Shown here: positions 34,660 to 46,106 of the stretch, one piece after another
Layout of the letters: the number at the start of each line of letters is the position of its first letter
How positions within the stretch are numbered: position 1 is the first letter of the stretch
From: Lolium rigidum
Taxonomy: Eukaryota; Streptophyta; Magnoliopsida; Poales; Poaceae
DNA length: 64,000 nucleotides
Direction: 5' to 3'
Assembly (NCBI RefSeq): GCF_022539505.1
Contig: NC_061514.1
Span: forward strand, 251,460,124 to 251,524,123
The notes under the pieces: generated by a model
The model's input: the letters and a program-made list of their open reading frames with translations, nothing else
Databases searched by the model: none
Told to the model about the DNA's origin: nothing
Translations under genes and position numbers: made by a program

Positions 34660-35444
34660 AGGTTTTCGCCCCGCTATATTAATATATCACGCAACCGATA
34701 CAAGATGGAACCACCGCCGGGGCAAACAACACAACAAGCCCAAAAGAAAGAAGAAAAAACAAAAGAAACTAATGCCGACACTGGAATATCAATGAAAATG
34801 AAGCCTGTAAAAGTTTCACCCTTCGGAGAAGTCCCACTGTTTCCTAGGACACCGAGTCGCTTCATACCAAGCAACACATTCAGCAAGGAAGCAACGACAA
34901 CGCCGCTGCTGTCCAGACTAGTCTTGGGGTTTCCCGCGGTATGTGGAGGGGATTGGGTAGGGGTACCCACGAAGCCCTTTACGAAGCAAAGACGGCACCC
35001 GCAGGCGACACCGCGTCGACGTCGAACAAGCCAACATGGATTTCTCCCGATCCCCTTAACCACCACCCTAGATGACTTGGGGTGCTCCACCCAACCGCAC
35101 CAACCAGCATGCGCCACCATGATCTTGAAGCCATCCTCGTTGTCTCACTGTGGTCTCAAACACGAAGCCTCGAGGGAAAGAAGGGGACAACACGGTCAAG
35201 GGTAGCAGCACTGCAGCCGCGCGGGAGGGAACAACCTGCACCACCATCGCGGTAGCAGATTGGGCGTGCCAGCAGAAACACACCGAGCCTCTACTGGCCC
35301 GGCCGGACCCAAACTGGCTCGTAAAGTTCCCGCTGCCAGGCTGCAACAGGCCGGCGTACAGCGCCGCCACCAGCCAACCCTGCTGATGCCCCGCGGGAAG
35401 CAGCAACCGAGCCTGAGGCGGCCCCCCTACCCCAGATGGGGCTA
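34660..35444 (-). mobile_element. Retroposon copy 2, inverted and 5'-shortened
   Basis: Its minus strand matches the plus strand of the element at 10367-11543: the 3' end AATATAGCGGGGCGAAAACC, upstream CTTTCTTTTGGGCTTG, CCGGCGGTGG, TCTTGTATCGGTTG, and further up GGGAGAAATCC and CGGCCGGGCCAG. It is about 785 bp long and lacks roughly the first 350 bp of copy 1. No flanking duplication could be fixed. An open frame (34674-35120 -) is shared in frame with copy 1, including GRNPC and ILYR, but has no recognised domain. Confidence 0.8.
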
Positions 35445-35780
35445 GTTAGACTATATATATGACAGCTTTTGTATCTGTACTGTATTTATACATGTAACTC
35501 TTGTACACATGTAAACTATGAATATAAACCTATGCCAACCCTATTGGGTGTCGAGCGTTCCCCAAAGTCCTTCTTTTACATGGTATCAACATAGGTTTAG
35601 GTCATGTCTTCGGCCGACGTTTCTTGCACTGCCACCGCCGCCTCTTCGGCCACCACCGCGATGCTCCCTACCGCCTTGATCACCTCAACGTCGCCTACGA
35701 TGGCTTCCTCCTCGTCTCGGCCCCTCGTGTTGCCATTCCTTGCGGCGCTGCTCGACAGGTGGATGCTGGCGTGTAGTTGA
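35445..35780 (+). mobile_element. Copia remnant: LTR end, PBS and first gag codons
   Basis: LTR tail with a TATATATA stretch, ending TTCTTTTACA at 35580. TGGTATCAACAT (35581-35592) resembles the initiator-Met PBS TGGTATCAGAGC. An ATG at 35604 opens a Ser/Ala/Thr-rich frame (MSSADVSCTATAASSATTAM) that stops at 35780 close to the junction with Gypsy B-type sequence. Left and right are both truncated. Confidence 0.65.
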
Positions 35781-35850
35781 CGTGGGAGTCAGAAATCTAT
35801 GTGGTGTAACTTTTCTTCAGGTCCCCGGCAATGACGCCAGAAAATTAGCT
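35781..35850 (-). other. PBS-side fragment of a second Gypsy B-type copy
   Basis: The minus strand reads TGGCGTCATTGCCGGGGA (35822-35839), a decayed PBS, immediately beyond the LTR that ends at 35851. This LTR therefore has a PBS on one side and a polypurine tract with internal sequence on the other. Confidence 0.75.
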
Positions 35851-37448
35851 TGATGCGTGCAGTCGACACGTCCGTTGGGAACCCCAAGAGGAAGGTGTGA
35901 TGCGTACAGTAGCAAGTTTTCCCTCAGAAAAAAACCAAGGTTTATCGAACCAGGAGGAGCCAAGAAGTACGTCGAAGGTTGATGGCGGCGGGATGTAGTG
36001 CGGCGCAACACCAGGGATTCCGGCGCCAACGTGGAACTCGCACAACACAACCAAAGTACTTTGCCCCAACGAAACAGTGAGGTTGTCAATCTCACCGGCT
36101 TGCTGTAACAAAGGATTAGATGTATAGTGTGGATGATAATTGTTTGCAGAAAACAGTAGAACAAGTATTGCAGTAGATTGTATTCGATGTAAAAGAATAG
36201 GACCGGGATCCACAGTTCACTAGAGGTGTCTCTCCCATATGATAAATAGCATGTTGGGTGAACAAATTACAGTTGGGCAATTGACAAATAGAGAGGGCAT
36301 GACCATGCACATACATGATATGATGAGTATAGTGAGATTTAATTGGGCATTACGACAAAGTACATAGACCGCTATCCAAGCATGCATCTATGCCTAAAAA
36401 GTCCACCTTCGAGGTTATCATCCGAACCCCTTCCAAGTATTAAGTTGCAAACAACAGACAATTGCATTAAGTATGGTGCGTAATGTAATCAATAACTACA
36501 TCCTCGGACATAGCATCAATTTTTTATCCCTAGTGGCAACAAGCACATCCACAACCTTAGAACTTTCTCGTCACCGTCCCGCATTTAATGGAGGCATGAA
36601 CCCACTATCGAGCATAAATACTCCCTCTTGGAGTTAAGAGTAAAAACTTGGCCGGAGCCTCTACTAATAACGGAGAGCATGCAAGATCATAAACAACACA
36701 TAGGTAATAGATTGATAATCAACATAACATAGTATTCTCTATCCATCGGATCCCAACAAACACAACATATAGCATTACAGATAGATGATCTTGATCATGT
36801 TAGGCAGCTCACAAGATCCGACAATGAAGCACATAAGGAGAAGACGACCATCTAGCTACTGCTATGGACCCATAGTCTAGGGGTGAACTACTCACTCATC
36901 ACTCCGGAGGCGACCATCGCGGTCAAGAGTCCTCCGGGAGATGATTCCCCTCTCCGGCAGGGTGCCGGAGGCGATCTCCCCGAATCCCCCGAGATGGGAT
37001 TGGCGGCGGCGGCGTCTCTGGAAGGTTTTCCGTATCGTGGCTCTCGGTACTGGGGGTTTCGCGACGAAGACTATATGTAGGCGGAAGGGCAGGTCAAGGG
37101 GCGTCACGAGGGGCCCACACACCAGGGCCGCGCGGCCAAGGCCCGAGCCGCGCCGCCTCGTTGTCCGGCCACCTCGTGGCCCCACTTCGTAAGTCCTCCG
37201 GTCTTCCGGAAGCTTCGTGGAAAAATAGGCCCCCGGGCGTTGATTTCGTCCAATTCCGAGAATATTTCCTTACTAGGATTTCTGAAACCAAAAACAGCAG
37301 AAAACAGCAACTGGCTCTTCGGCATCTCGTTAATAGGTTAGTGTCGGAAAATGCATAAATATTACATAAAGTATGCATAAAACATGTAGATATCATCAAT
37401 AATGTGGCATGGAACATAAGAAATTATCGATACGTCGGAGACGTATCA
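35851..37448 (-). repeat. 3' LTR position of Gypsy B (flanked by PBS and PPT)
   Basis: Closes on plus as GACGTATCA at 37448, followed by GCATCCCCAAGCTTTG, the complement of the polypurine tract. Its low edge at 35851 abuts a PBS-like site. Confidence 0.88.
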
Positions 37449-39212
37449 GCATCCCCAAGCTTTGTTCCTGCTCGTCCCGAGCAGGTAAACGATAACAAAG
37501 ATAATTTCTGGAGTGACATGCCATCATAACCTTGATCATACTATTGTAAGCATATGTAATGAATGCAGCGATCAAAACAATGGTAATGACATGAGTGAAC
37601 AAATGAATCATAAAGCAAAGACTTTTCATGAATAGTACTTTCAAGACAAGCATCAATAAGTCTTGCATAAGAGTTAACTCATAAAGCAATAAATCAAAGT
37701 AAAGGTATTGAAGCAACACAAAGGAAGATTGAAGTTTCAGCGGTTGCTTTCAACTTATAACATGTATATCTCATGGATATTGTCAATGTAAAGTAATATA
37801 ACAAGTGCAATATGCAAGTATGTAGGAATCAATGCACAGTTCACACAAGTGTTTGCTTCTTGAGGTGGAGAGAGATAGGTGAACTGACTCAACATAAAAG
37901 TAAAAGAAAGGCCCTTCGCAGAGGGAAGCATTGATTGCTATATTTGTGCTAGAGCTTTGGTTTTGAAAACAATAAACAATTTTGTCAACGGTAGTAATAA
38001 AGCATATGTATCATGTAAATTATATCTTACAAGTTGCAAGCCTCATGCATAGTATACTAATAGTGCCCGCACCTTGTCCTAATTAGCTCGGATTACCGGG
38101 ATTATCATTGCAATACACATGTTTTAACCAAGTGTCACAAAGGGGTACCTCTATGCCGCCTGTACAAAGGTCTAAGGAGAAAGTTCGCATTGGATTTCTC
38201 GCTTTTGATTATTCTCAACTTAGACATCCATACCGGGACAACATAGACAACATATAATGGACTCATCTTTAATGCACAAGCATGTAGCAACAATTAATGT
38301 TCTCATATGAGATTGAGGATATATGTCCAAAACTGAAACTTCCACCATGGATCATTGCTTTAGTTAGCGGCCCAATGTTCTTCTCTAACATTATGCATGC
38401 TCTACCCATTAAATGAGTGGTAAATCTCCCTTACTTCAGACAAGACGGACATGCATAGCAACTCACATGATATTCAACAAAGGGTAGTTGATGGCATCCC
38501 CAGGAACATGGTTATCGCACAACAAGCAACTTAATAAGAGATAAAGTGCATAAGTACATATTCAATACCACAATAGTTTTTAAGCTATTTGTCCCATGGG
38601 CTATATATTGCAAAGGTAAAGAATGGAAATTTTAAAGGTAGCACTCAAGCAATTTACTTTGGAATGGCGGAGAAATACCATGTAGTAGGTAGGTATGGTG
38701 GACACAAATAGCATAGTGGTTGGCTCAAGGATTTTGGATGCATGAGAAGTATTCCCTCTCGATACAAGGTTTAGGCTAGCAAAGTTATTTGAAACAAACA
38801 CAAGGATGAACCGGTGCAGCAAAACTCACATAAAAGACATATTGTAACCATTATAAGACTCTACACCGTCTTCCTTGTTGTTCAAACTCAATACTAGAAA
38901 TTATCTAGACTTTAGAGAGACCAATTATGCAAACCAAATTTTAGCAAGCTCTATGTATTTCTTCATTAATGGGTGCAAAGTATATGATGCAAGAGCTTAA
39001 ACATGAGCACAACAATTGCCAAGTATCAAATTATTCAAGACATTTTAGAATTACTACATGTAGCATTTCCCGATTCCAACCATATAACAATTTAACGAAG
39101 AAGATTCAATCTTCGCCATGAATACTATGAGTAAAGCCTAAGGACATATTTGTCCATATGCAACAACGGAGCGTGTCTCTCCCACACAATGAATGCTAGG
39201 ATCCATTTTATT

Positions 39213-39244
39213 CAAACAAAAACAAAAACAAAAACAAAAACAAA
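39213..39244. repeat. AAAAAC microsatellite in Gypsy B
   Basis: About five hexamer units CAAAAA in a row, absent as a pure run at the homologous place in element A (29337-29350, TTTTTGTTTTG). Confidence 0.85.
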
Positions 39245-40050
39245 CCGACGCTCCAAGCAAAGCACATAAGATGTGATGGAATAAAAATATACTTTCAGGG
39301 GAGGAACCTGATAATGTTATCGATGAACAAGGGGATGCCTTGGGCATCCCCAAGCTTAGACGCTTGAGTCTTATTAAAATATGCAGGGGTGAACCACCGG
39401 GGCATCCCCAAGCTTAGAGCTTTCACTCTCCTTGATCATATCGTATCATCTCCCTCTCTTGATCCTTGAAAACTTCCTCCACACCAAACTCAAAACAACT
39501 CATTAGAGGGTTAGTGCACAATCAAAATTTACATGTTCAGAGGTGACATAATCATTTTTAACACTTCTGGACATTGCACAAAGCTACCGAAAGTCAATGG
39601 AATAGAAAAATCCATCAAGCATATCAAAACAGGCAATGCGAAATAAAAGGCGAGAATCTGTCAAAACAGAACAGTTCGTAAAGACGAATTTTATTGAGAC
39701 ACCAGACTTGCTCAGATGAAAATGCTCAAATTGAATGAAAGTTGCGTACATATCTGAGGATCACTCATGTAAATTGGCATAATTTTCTGAGTTACCTACA
39801 GAGAATTAGGCCCAGATTCGTGACAGCAAAGAAATCTGTTTCTGCGCAGTAATCCAAATCTAGTATGAACCTTACTATCAACGACTTTACTTGGCACAAC
39901 AATGCACAAAACTAAGATAAGGAGAGGTTACTACAGTAGTAACAACTTCCAAGACTCAAATATAAAATAAAAGTACTGTAGTAAAAACATGGGTTGTCTC
40001 CCATAAGCGCTTTTCTTTAACGCCTTTCAGCTAGGCGCAGAAAGTGTGTA

Positions 40051-40922
40051 TCAAGTATTATCAAGAGACGAAGTATCAATATTACCTTGGGATTTACCCT
40101 TACCTTTCTTGTTCTTTTTCTTACTCTTTGATTTTGGGAATATATGTCTACCCCCCGGTGTAGAGGTGAATTTTAGGGTGCCTTCTCCCATATCTATGAC
40201 TGCTCCCAATAGTTTCAGCAGGGATCTTCCAAGTGTGATTTGTCCTGTTCCTGCACATTCAATAACAAGATAATCAATGGATATTGTTCTCCCAAGAATG
40301 GTTGTATGCACACCCGCAGCTATTCCTTTAGGAATTATAACAGAGTTATCAATAAGAGTTATTCCTTCTCCCCTTCAACGAATCCCCAAAGTTTCAAAGA
40401 TTCATGAATACTCTTAGGCATTAGGCAAAATTCAGACATAATATCACAATTGGCATGAAGAGTTTGGTCACCGATAACAATTTTAATAGTAGGATCCCAT
40501 AATGAAGGTTCGAGTTCACTAAAACTTGATCAAGACGGTTACGAACATATCTATAATTTTCATTCAAGCGAGATGCACTTATCTCAAGAATGTTTAATCT
40601 ATTATAAATGCTAATAAGGGCTGAATCAAAGTTATTAGCTGAATCATGTGATGCAACCAACTTCTTTATGGCATTAAAATCTTGATCCCCATTGCAATGA
40701 AGGAAATCTCCTCCCACTACAAAGATCCAAGGCATATCTATAGCGAATCATAAGACCAAAATACAAATTACTAAGGAGCAAACTTAGAGTCATTTGAGGT
40801 TCAGCTTTACGATAAGAAGTAAAAATTCTGGACCAAGCATCTTTAAAACTCTCCTCATCCCCTTGTTTAAAAGTAAAGACTAATTCCTCAAGTGAAGAAG
40901 TAACATGTGCAGAACTAGACAT
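40051..40922 (-). pseudogene. Gag-protease remnant of Gypsy B
   Basis: ATG at 40922 (MSSSAHVTSSLEELVFTFKQ), about 145 bp after the PBS. The gag N-terminal block AWSRIFTSYRKAEPQMTLSL is followed by a frame change near 40735, then NAIKKLVASHDSANNF and SRLNENYRYVRNRLDQVLVN. A second break near 40500-40420 leads to the protease end DYLVIECAGTGQITLGRSLL and LLGAVIDMGEGTLKFTS, with a lysine-rich tail that stops at 40051. The frame changes make it inactive. RT, RNase H and integrase are absent. Similar text is familiar from Athila-like grass elements. Confidence 0.78.
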
Positions 40923-41066
40923 GGTAACAAAAGTAAGATGCAAGTAACTAATTTTTTTGTGTTTTTGATATAATGCAGCAAACAAGAAAGTAAATAAAAT
41001 AAAGCAAGACAAAAACAAAGTAAAGAGATTGGATTGTGGAGACTCCCCTTGCAGCGTGTCTTGATC

Positions 41067-41084
41067 TCCCCGGCAACGGCGCCG
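41067..41084 (-). other. Primer-binding site of Gypsy B
   Basis: Minus strand CGGCGCCGTTGCCGGGGA, one substitution from the canonical TGGCGCC start, 10 bp from the LTR edge at 41095. Confidence 0.82.
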
Positions 41085-41094
41085 AAAACAGTCT

Positions 41095-42691
41095 TGATGC
41101 GCGTAGATGACACGTCCGTTGGGAACCCCAAGAGGAAGGTGTGATGCGCACAGTAGCAAGTTTTCCCTCAGTAAGAAAACCAAGGTTTAATCGAACCAGT
41201 AGGAGTCAAGAAGTACGTTGAAGGTTGTTGGTGGCAGAATGTAGTGCGGCGCAACACCAGGGATTCCGGCGCCAACGTGGAACCTGCACAACACAACCAA
41301 AGTACTCTGCCCCAACGTAACAGTGAGGTTGTCAATCTCACCGGCTTGCTGTAACAAAGGATTAGATGTATAGTGTGGATGATGATTGTTTGCGAGAAAA
41401 CAGTAGAACAAGTATTGCGATAGATTGTATTCGATGTAAAAGAATAGGACCGGGGTCCACAGCTCACTAGAGGTGTCTCTCCCATAAGATAAATAGCATG
41501 TTGGGTGAACAAATTACCAGTTGGGCAATTGACAAATAGAGAGGGCATGACCATGCACATACATGATATGATGAGTATAGTGAGATTTAATTGGGCATTA
41601 CGACAAAGTACATAGACCGCTATCCAGCATGCATCTATGTCTAAAAAGTCCACCTTCGGGTTATCATCCGAACCCCTTCCAGTATTAAGTTGCAAACAAC
41701 AGACAATTGCATTAAGTATGGTGCGTAATGTAATCAATAACTACATCCTCGGACATAGCATCAATGTTTTATCCCTAGTGGCAACAAAGACATCCACAAC
41801 CTTAGAACTTTCCGTCACTCGTCCCGCATTTAATGGAGGCATGAACCCACTATCGAGCATAAATACTCCCTCTTGGAGTTAAGAGTAAAAACTTGGCCGA
41901 GCCTCTACTAATAACGGAGAGCATGCAAGATCATAAACAACACATAGGTAATAGATTGATAATCAACATAACATAGTATTCTCTATCCATCGGATCCGAA
42001 TAAACACAACATATATCATTACAGATAGATGATCTTGATCATGTTAGGCAGCTCACAAGATCCGACAATGAAGCACATAAGGAGAAGACGACCATCTAGC
42101 TACTGTTATGGACCCATAGTCCAGGGGTGAACTACTAACTCATCACTCCGGAGGCGACCATGGCGGTGAAGAGTCCTCCGGGAGATGATTCCCCTCTCCG
42201 GCAGGGTGCCGGAGGCGATCTCCTGAATCCCCCGAGATGGGATTGGCGGCGGCGGCGTCTCCGTAAGGTTTTCCGTATCGTGGCTCTCGCAACTGGGGGT
42301 TTCGCGACGAAGACTATATGTAGGCGGAAGGGCAGGTCAAGGGGCGTCACGAGGGGCCCACACACCAGGGCCGCGCGGCCAAGGCCCAGGCCGCGCCGCC
42401 CTAGTGTCTGGCCACCTCGTGGCCCCAATTCGTAAGTCCTCCGGTCTTCTGGAAGCTTCGTGGAAAAATAGGCCCCTGGGCGTTGAATTCGTCCAATTCC
42501 GAGAATATTTCCTTACTAGGATTTCTGAAACCAAAAACAACAGAAAACAACAACTGGCTCTTCGGCATCTCGTTAATAGGTTAGTGCCGGAAAATGCATA
42601 AATATGACATAAAGTATGCATAAAACATGTAGATATCATCAATAATGTGGCATGGAACATAAGAAATTATCGATACGTCGGAGACGTATCA
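41095..42691 (-). repeat. 5' LTR of Gypsy B
   Basis: Plus-strand edges TGATGCGCG (41095) and GACGTATCA (42691). High similarity to 35851-37448 throughout by eye, including CGGAGGCGACCAT and GTTAATAGGTTAGTG. Confidence 0.9.
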
Positions 42692-42840
42692 GTTAGCGGC
42701 CCAATTTTCTTCTCTAACATTATGCATGCTCTAACCATTAAATGAGTGGTAAATCTCCCTTACTTCAGACAAGACGGACATGCATAGCAACTCACATGAT
42801 ATTCAACAAAGAGTAGTTGATGGCGTCCCCAGGAACATGG
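42692..42840 (-). other. Fragment of Gypsy B-type internal sequence
   Basis: GTTAGCGGCCCAATTTTCTT onwards corresponds to 38363-38511 inside element B. It shows that another copy of the same family was the insertion target on this side. It ends at CATGG, where LTR C begins. Confidence 0.82.
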
Positions 42841-44358
42841 TGATGACCCACAAGTATAGGGGGTGTATCGTAGTACTTTCGATAAATAAGAGTGTCGAAC
42901 CCAACGAGGAGCAGAAGGTGTTGACAAGCAGTTTCGATGAAGGGTTCACTGTAAATGCTCACAGACAAGTATTCAGGGGATTTTGATGTAACAGATGAAT
43001 AAAGTACAAGTAAGTAAAATGCGAGAGAAATAATTGCAGCGAGTGGCCCAATCCTTTTTAGCACAAAGGACAAGCCGGTTTGTTTACTTATAATGACCAA
43101 ACGTTCTCGAGGACACACGGGATTTTAGTCTAGTGCTTTCGCTACATACAAGCTGATTAATCTTCATTGTTTTGATAAGTGTTGTGTGGGTGAACCTATG
43201 CTAATGTACCGCCCTTCCTAGGACTAATACATACTTGTGATTATACCCCTTGCAAGCATCCGCAACTACAAGAAAGTAATTAAGATAAATCTAACCACGG
43301 CCTTAAACTGCGAGATCCTCGCGATCCCTCCCCGCATCGATATACCAACGGGGTTTAGGTTTCTGTCACTCCGGCAACCCCGCAATTGGCAAACGAGTAC
43401 AAGATGCATTCCCCTAGGCCCATAAATGGTGAAGTGTCATGTAGTCGACGTTCACACGACACCACTAGAAGAATGACACCACAACTTAAATATCATAACA
43501 TTGAATATTACTCAACCATAATTCACTACTAACATTTAGACTTCACCCATGTCCTCAAGAACTAAACGAACTACTCACGAGACATCATATGGAACATGAT
43601 CAGAGGTGATATGATGATGAATAACAATCTGAACATAAACCTTGGTTCAATGGTTTCACTCAATAGCATCAATAACAAGTAGAAATCGATACCGGGAGAG
43701 TTTCCCCTATCAAACAATCAAGATCAAACCCAAATTGCTACAGCGGTGACGAGGTCCAGCGGTGGAGACGGCGGTGATGATGGTGGAGATGATGATGATG
43801 GTGATGGAGATGATGTCCAGCTCGATGGCGGTGACGATGGCGTCGATTTCCCCCTCCGGGAGGGAATTTGCCCGGCGGATTCCTGCCCGCCGGAGAGCTC
43901 TTTTCTCTCTGGTGTTCTCCGCCCCGCGGAGGCGGCTGTAACCCTTCGTGAGGATCCCTCTCGTGGCTTAGGTCTTCGGGACGAAGGGTTTCGCGAAGAA
44001 AAGGAGGCGAAAGGGGCTGTGGGGCCCCCACACCACAAGGTGGCGCGGCCAGGCCATGGGCCGCGCCGCCCTATGGTCTGGGCCCTCCTTGGGTCCAGCT
44101 GGCTCCCCCTTGTGGCTTCCTTCGTCATCTGGAAAAATAGGATTTTTGGTGAAATTTCCTTCCACAGTTGATCTTCCGAAATATTGCATCCTGACGGTGC
44201 TTTTTCCACTAGAATCCTGGCTCCGGTGTGCGATCTCCAAATAATCATGAAACATGCAAAGTAGATGAAATAACATAAGTATTGTGTCCCAATATGAAAT
44301 ATATCAATGAATAACAGCAAATTATGATATAAAATAGTGATGCAAATTGGACGTATCA
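42841..44358 (-). repeat. Gypsy LTR C (different family), minus orientation
   Basis: The minus strand opens TGATACGTCCAATTTGCATC at 44358 and closes ATACTTGTGGGTCATCA at 42841 (1518 bp). A purine-rich GCTGGGGGGAGT precedes it (44359-44370 on plus as its complement), so it is a 3' LTR whose internal part lies to the right. It contains a GAT-rich simple repeat near 43770-43820. No partner LTR is in the window. Confidence 0.85.
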
Positions 44359-45879
44359 ACTCCCCCCAGCTTAGACTTCGCTTGTCCCCAAGCGAAACCG
44401 AACTCGGTAAACAGGACCACATGTTTATGGAGTGAAGAGTCGATAAATAAAATACGGACAAGAAGCATCATATTCATTCACACAAGACATTATAGTAACC
44501 AACTTCCTCATATAACTCAACTTGAAACAAGTATAAGGTAATCACAAATAAAGGTGCATAAGAAATCATAATTGGTGATGGCAAACTTTGTTCTTGGTCA
44601 GAGAACGATTAACGATTATACTTTATCTATTGAGCAGCGCTCTCATATTAAAACTTATGGTAAACTTGCATACTCAATCATATTAATCATTGATGACTTT
44701 CAAAGCTATATTCATTCAGGTAAAACTTGTACTAAACAAGAAAGAGTAAAGACATGATGAAACAAATCACAATATAATAATTTGATCACAACAACTCAAA
44801 TGCTTGCTTGAGATGGAGGGAAATAGGTTTACTGACTCAACATAAAGTAAAAGACAGGCCCTTCGCAGAGGGAAGCAGGGATTAAATCATGTGCTAGAGC
44901 TTTTTCCAGTTTTTAAATCATATAAAGAGAATAAAAGTAAAGTTTTGAGAGGTGTTTGTCGTTGTCAACGACTGGTAGCGGGTACTCTAACCCCCTTGCC
45001 AAACAGACCTCCAAAGAGCGGCTCCCATGAAGGACGTTATCTCTATCAGCAAGGTAGATCATCCCTCTTCTCTTTTGTTTACACATGTACTTTAGTTTAT
45101 TTAAGGATGACACTCCCCCAACCTTTGCTTACACAAGCCATGGCTAACCGAATCCTCGGGTGCCTTCCAACAATCTCATACCATGGAGGAGTGTCTATTG
45201 CAAAATTAAGTTGCTTACCGATGAATCGAGGGCAAAACATGTGAAGAGAATTATTAATGAAAGTTGATTAATTGGGGTTGGGAACCCCGTTGCCGGCTCT
45301 TATTGCAAAATTATAGGATAAGTGGATGAAGCCACTAGTCCATTAGTGGAGGCTGCCTAACAAGACTGAAAGATAAAACACCACATACTTCCTCATGAGC
45401 TATAAAACATTGACACAAATAAAGAGTAATAAGTTTTGAATTGTTTAAAGGTAGGAAGTATTTACTTGGAATGGCAGAAAATACCATGCAGTAGGTAGAT
45501 ATGGTGGACACAAATGGCATAGGTTTGGGTTCAGGTTTGGATGCACGAGAAGCATTCCCTCTCAGTACAGGTCTTTGGCTAGCAAGGTTAAATAGCAAGC
45601 ATAGGAGTTGAGGGAAACAAACAAATATACATGTGATAGACATAATCATGCATCTTTCTTGTAAGCACAAACATTTTTAACTTTAGAATACTAAGCTAAG
45701 AACCGATAAGAAAGATAATAACATCTTCTACATGTATTTCCTCTATTCTTCTTAAACTCAAAGTGTTGTTGCTATTGACCATTGCTAAGTTTGCCAAAAC
45801 CAAATAGATTTACTCAATGCTCCCAAAGTGGTACCAATACTAAAATCAAGATCAATCATATAGTAGAAATTTTAAACTA
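44359..45879 (-). other. Internal region of Gypsy C up to the assembly gap
   Basis: From about 44810 on it is homologous in minus orientation to the internal region of element A (compare 44945-45060 with the complement of 30340-30450). The first 450 bp are specific to this copy. No intact ORF. Confidence 0.75.
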
Positions 45880-45979
45880 NNNNNNNNNNNNNNNNNNNNN
45901 NNNNNNNNNNNNNNNNNNNNNNNNNNNNNNNNNNNNNNNNNNNNNNNNNNNNNNNNNNNNNNNNNNNNNNNNNNNNNNN
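45880..45979. other. Assembly gap of exactly 100 N
   Basis: A run of 100 N, the conventional placeholder for a join of unknown length. Any open frame running across it is artificial. Left and right flanks are related retroelement sequence in opposite orientation. Confidence 0.99.
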
Positions 45980-46106
45980 GCCTCAAAAACGAGAAAAAAA
46001 AAAGTTTTGACATGCACCACAGAGGGACCAAAATCGTCGGCCATGGTACACCAGCAACCACGGCGCGACTTCAACTTCATCGGCCATGGCAACTTTTCTT
46101 GTAGTG
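45980..46106. mobile_element. Right terminus of a CACTA transposon
   Basis: Ends AACTTTTCTTGTAGTG at 46106, the inverted form of the CACTACAAGAAA terminus. TCGGCCATGG occurs twice (near 46038 and 46079), like CACTA subterminal repeats. The rest of the element must lie in the gap. On the right, element-A-type internal sequence resumes with TTTATTCGGTCACATC. Confidence 0.75.

Larger units (their letters stand above)
35851..42691 (-). mobile_element. TGATACG-type Gypsy element (B), recombinant, with gag-protease
   Basis: Minus orientation: 5' LTR 41095-42691 (1597 bp), PBS 41067-41084, internal 37449-41094, 3' LTR 35851-37448 (1598 bp). LTRs open TGATACGTCTCCGACG and close GCATCA. No shared target duplication is seen: the outer bases are TAGCT at 35846-35850 and GTTAG at 42692-42696. 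Both flanks are sequence of the same family, internal on the high side and PBS region on the low side. This arrangement fits unequal recombination between nested copies rather than a single clean insertion. Confidence 0.85.
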
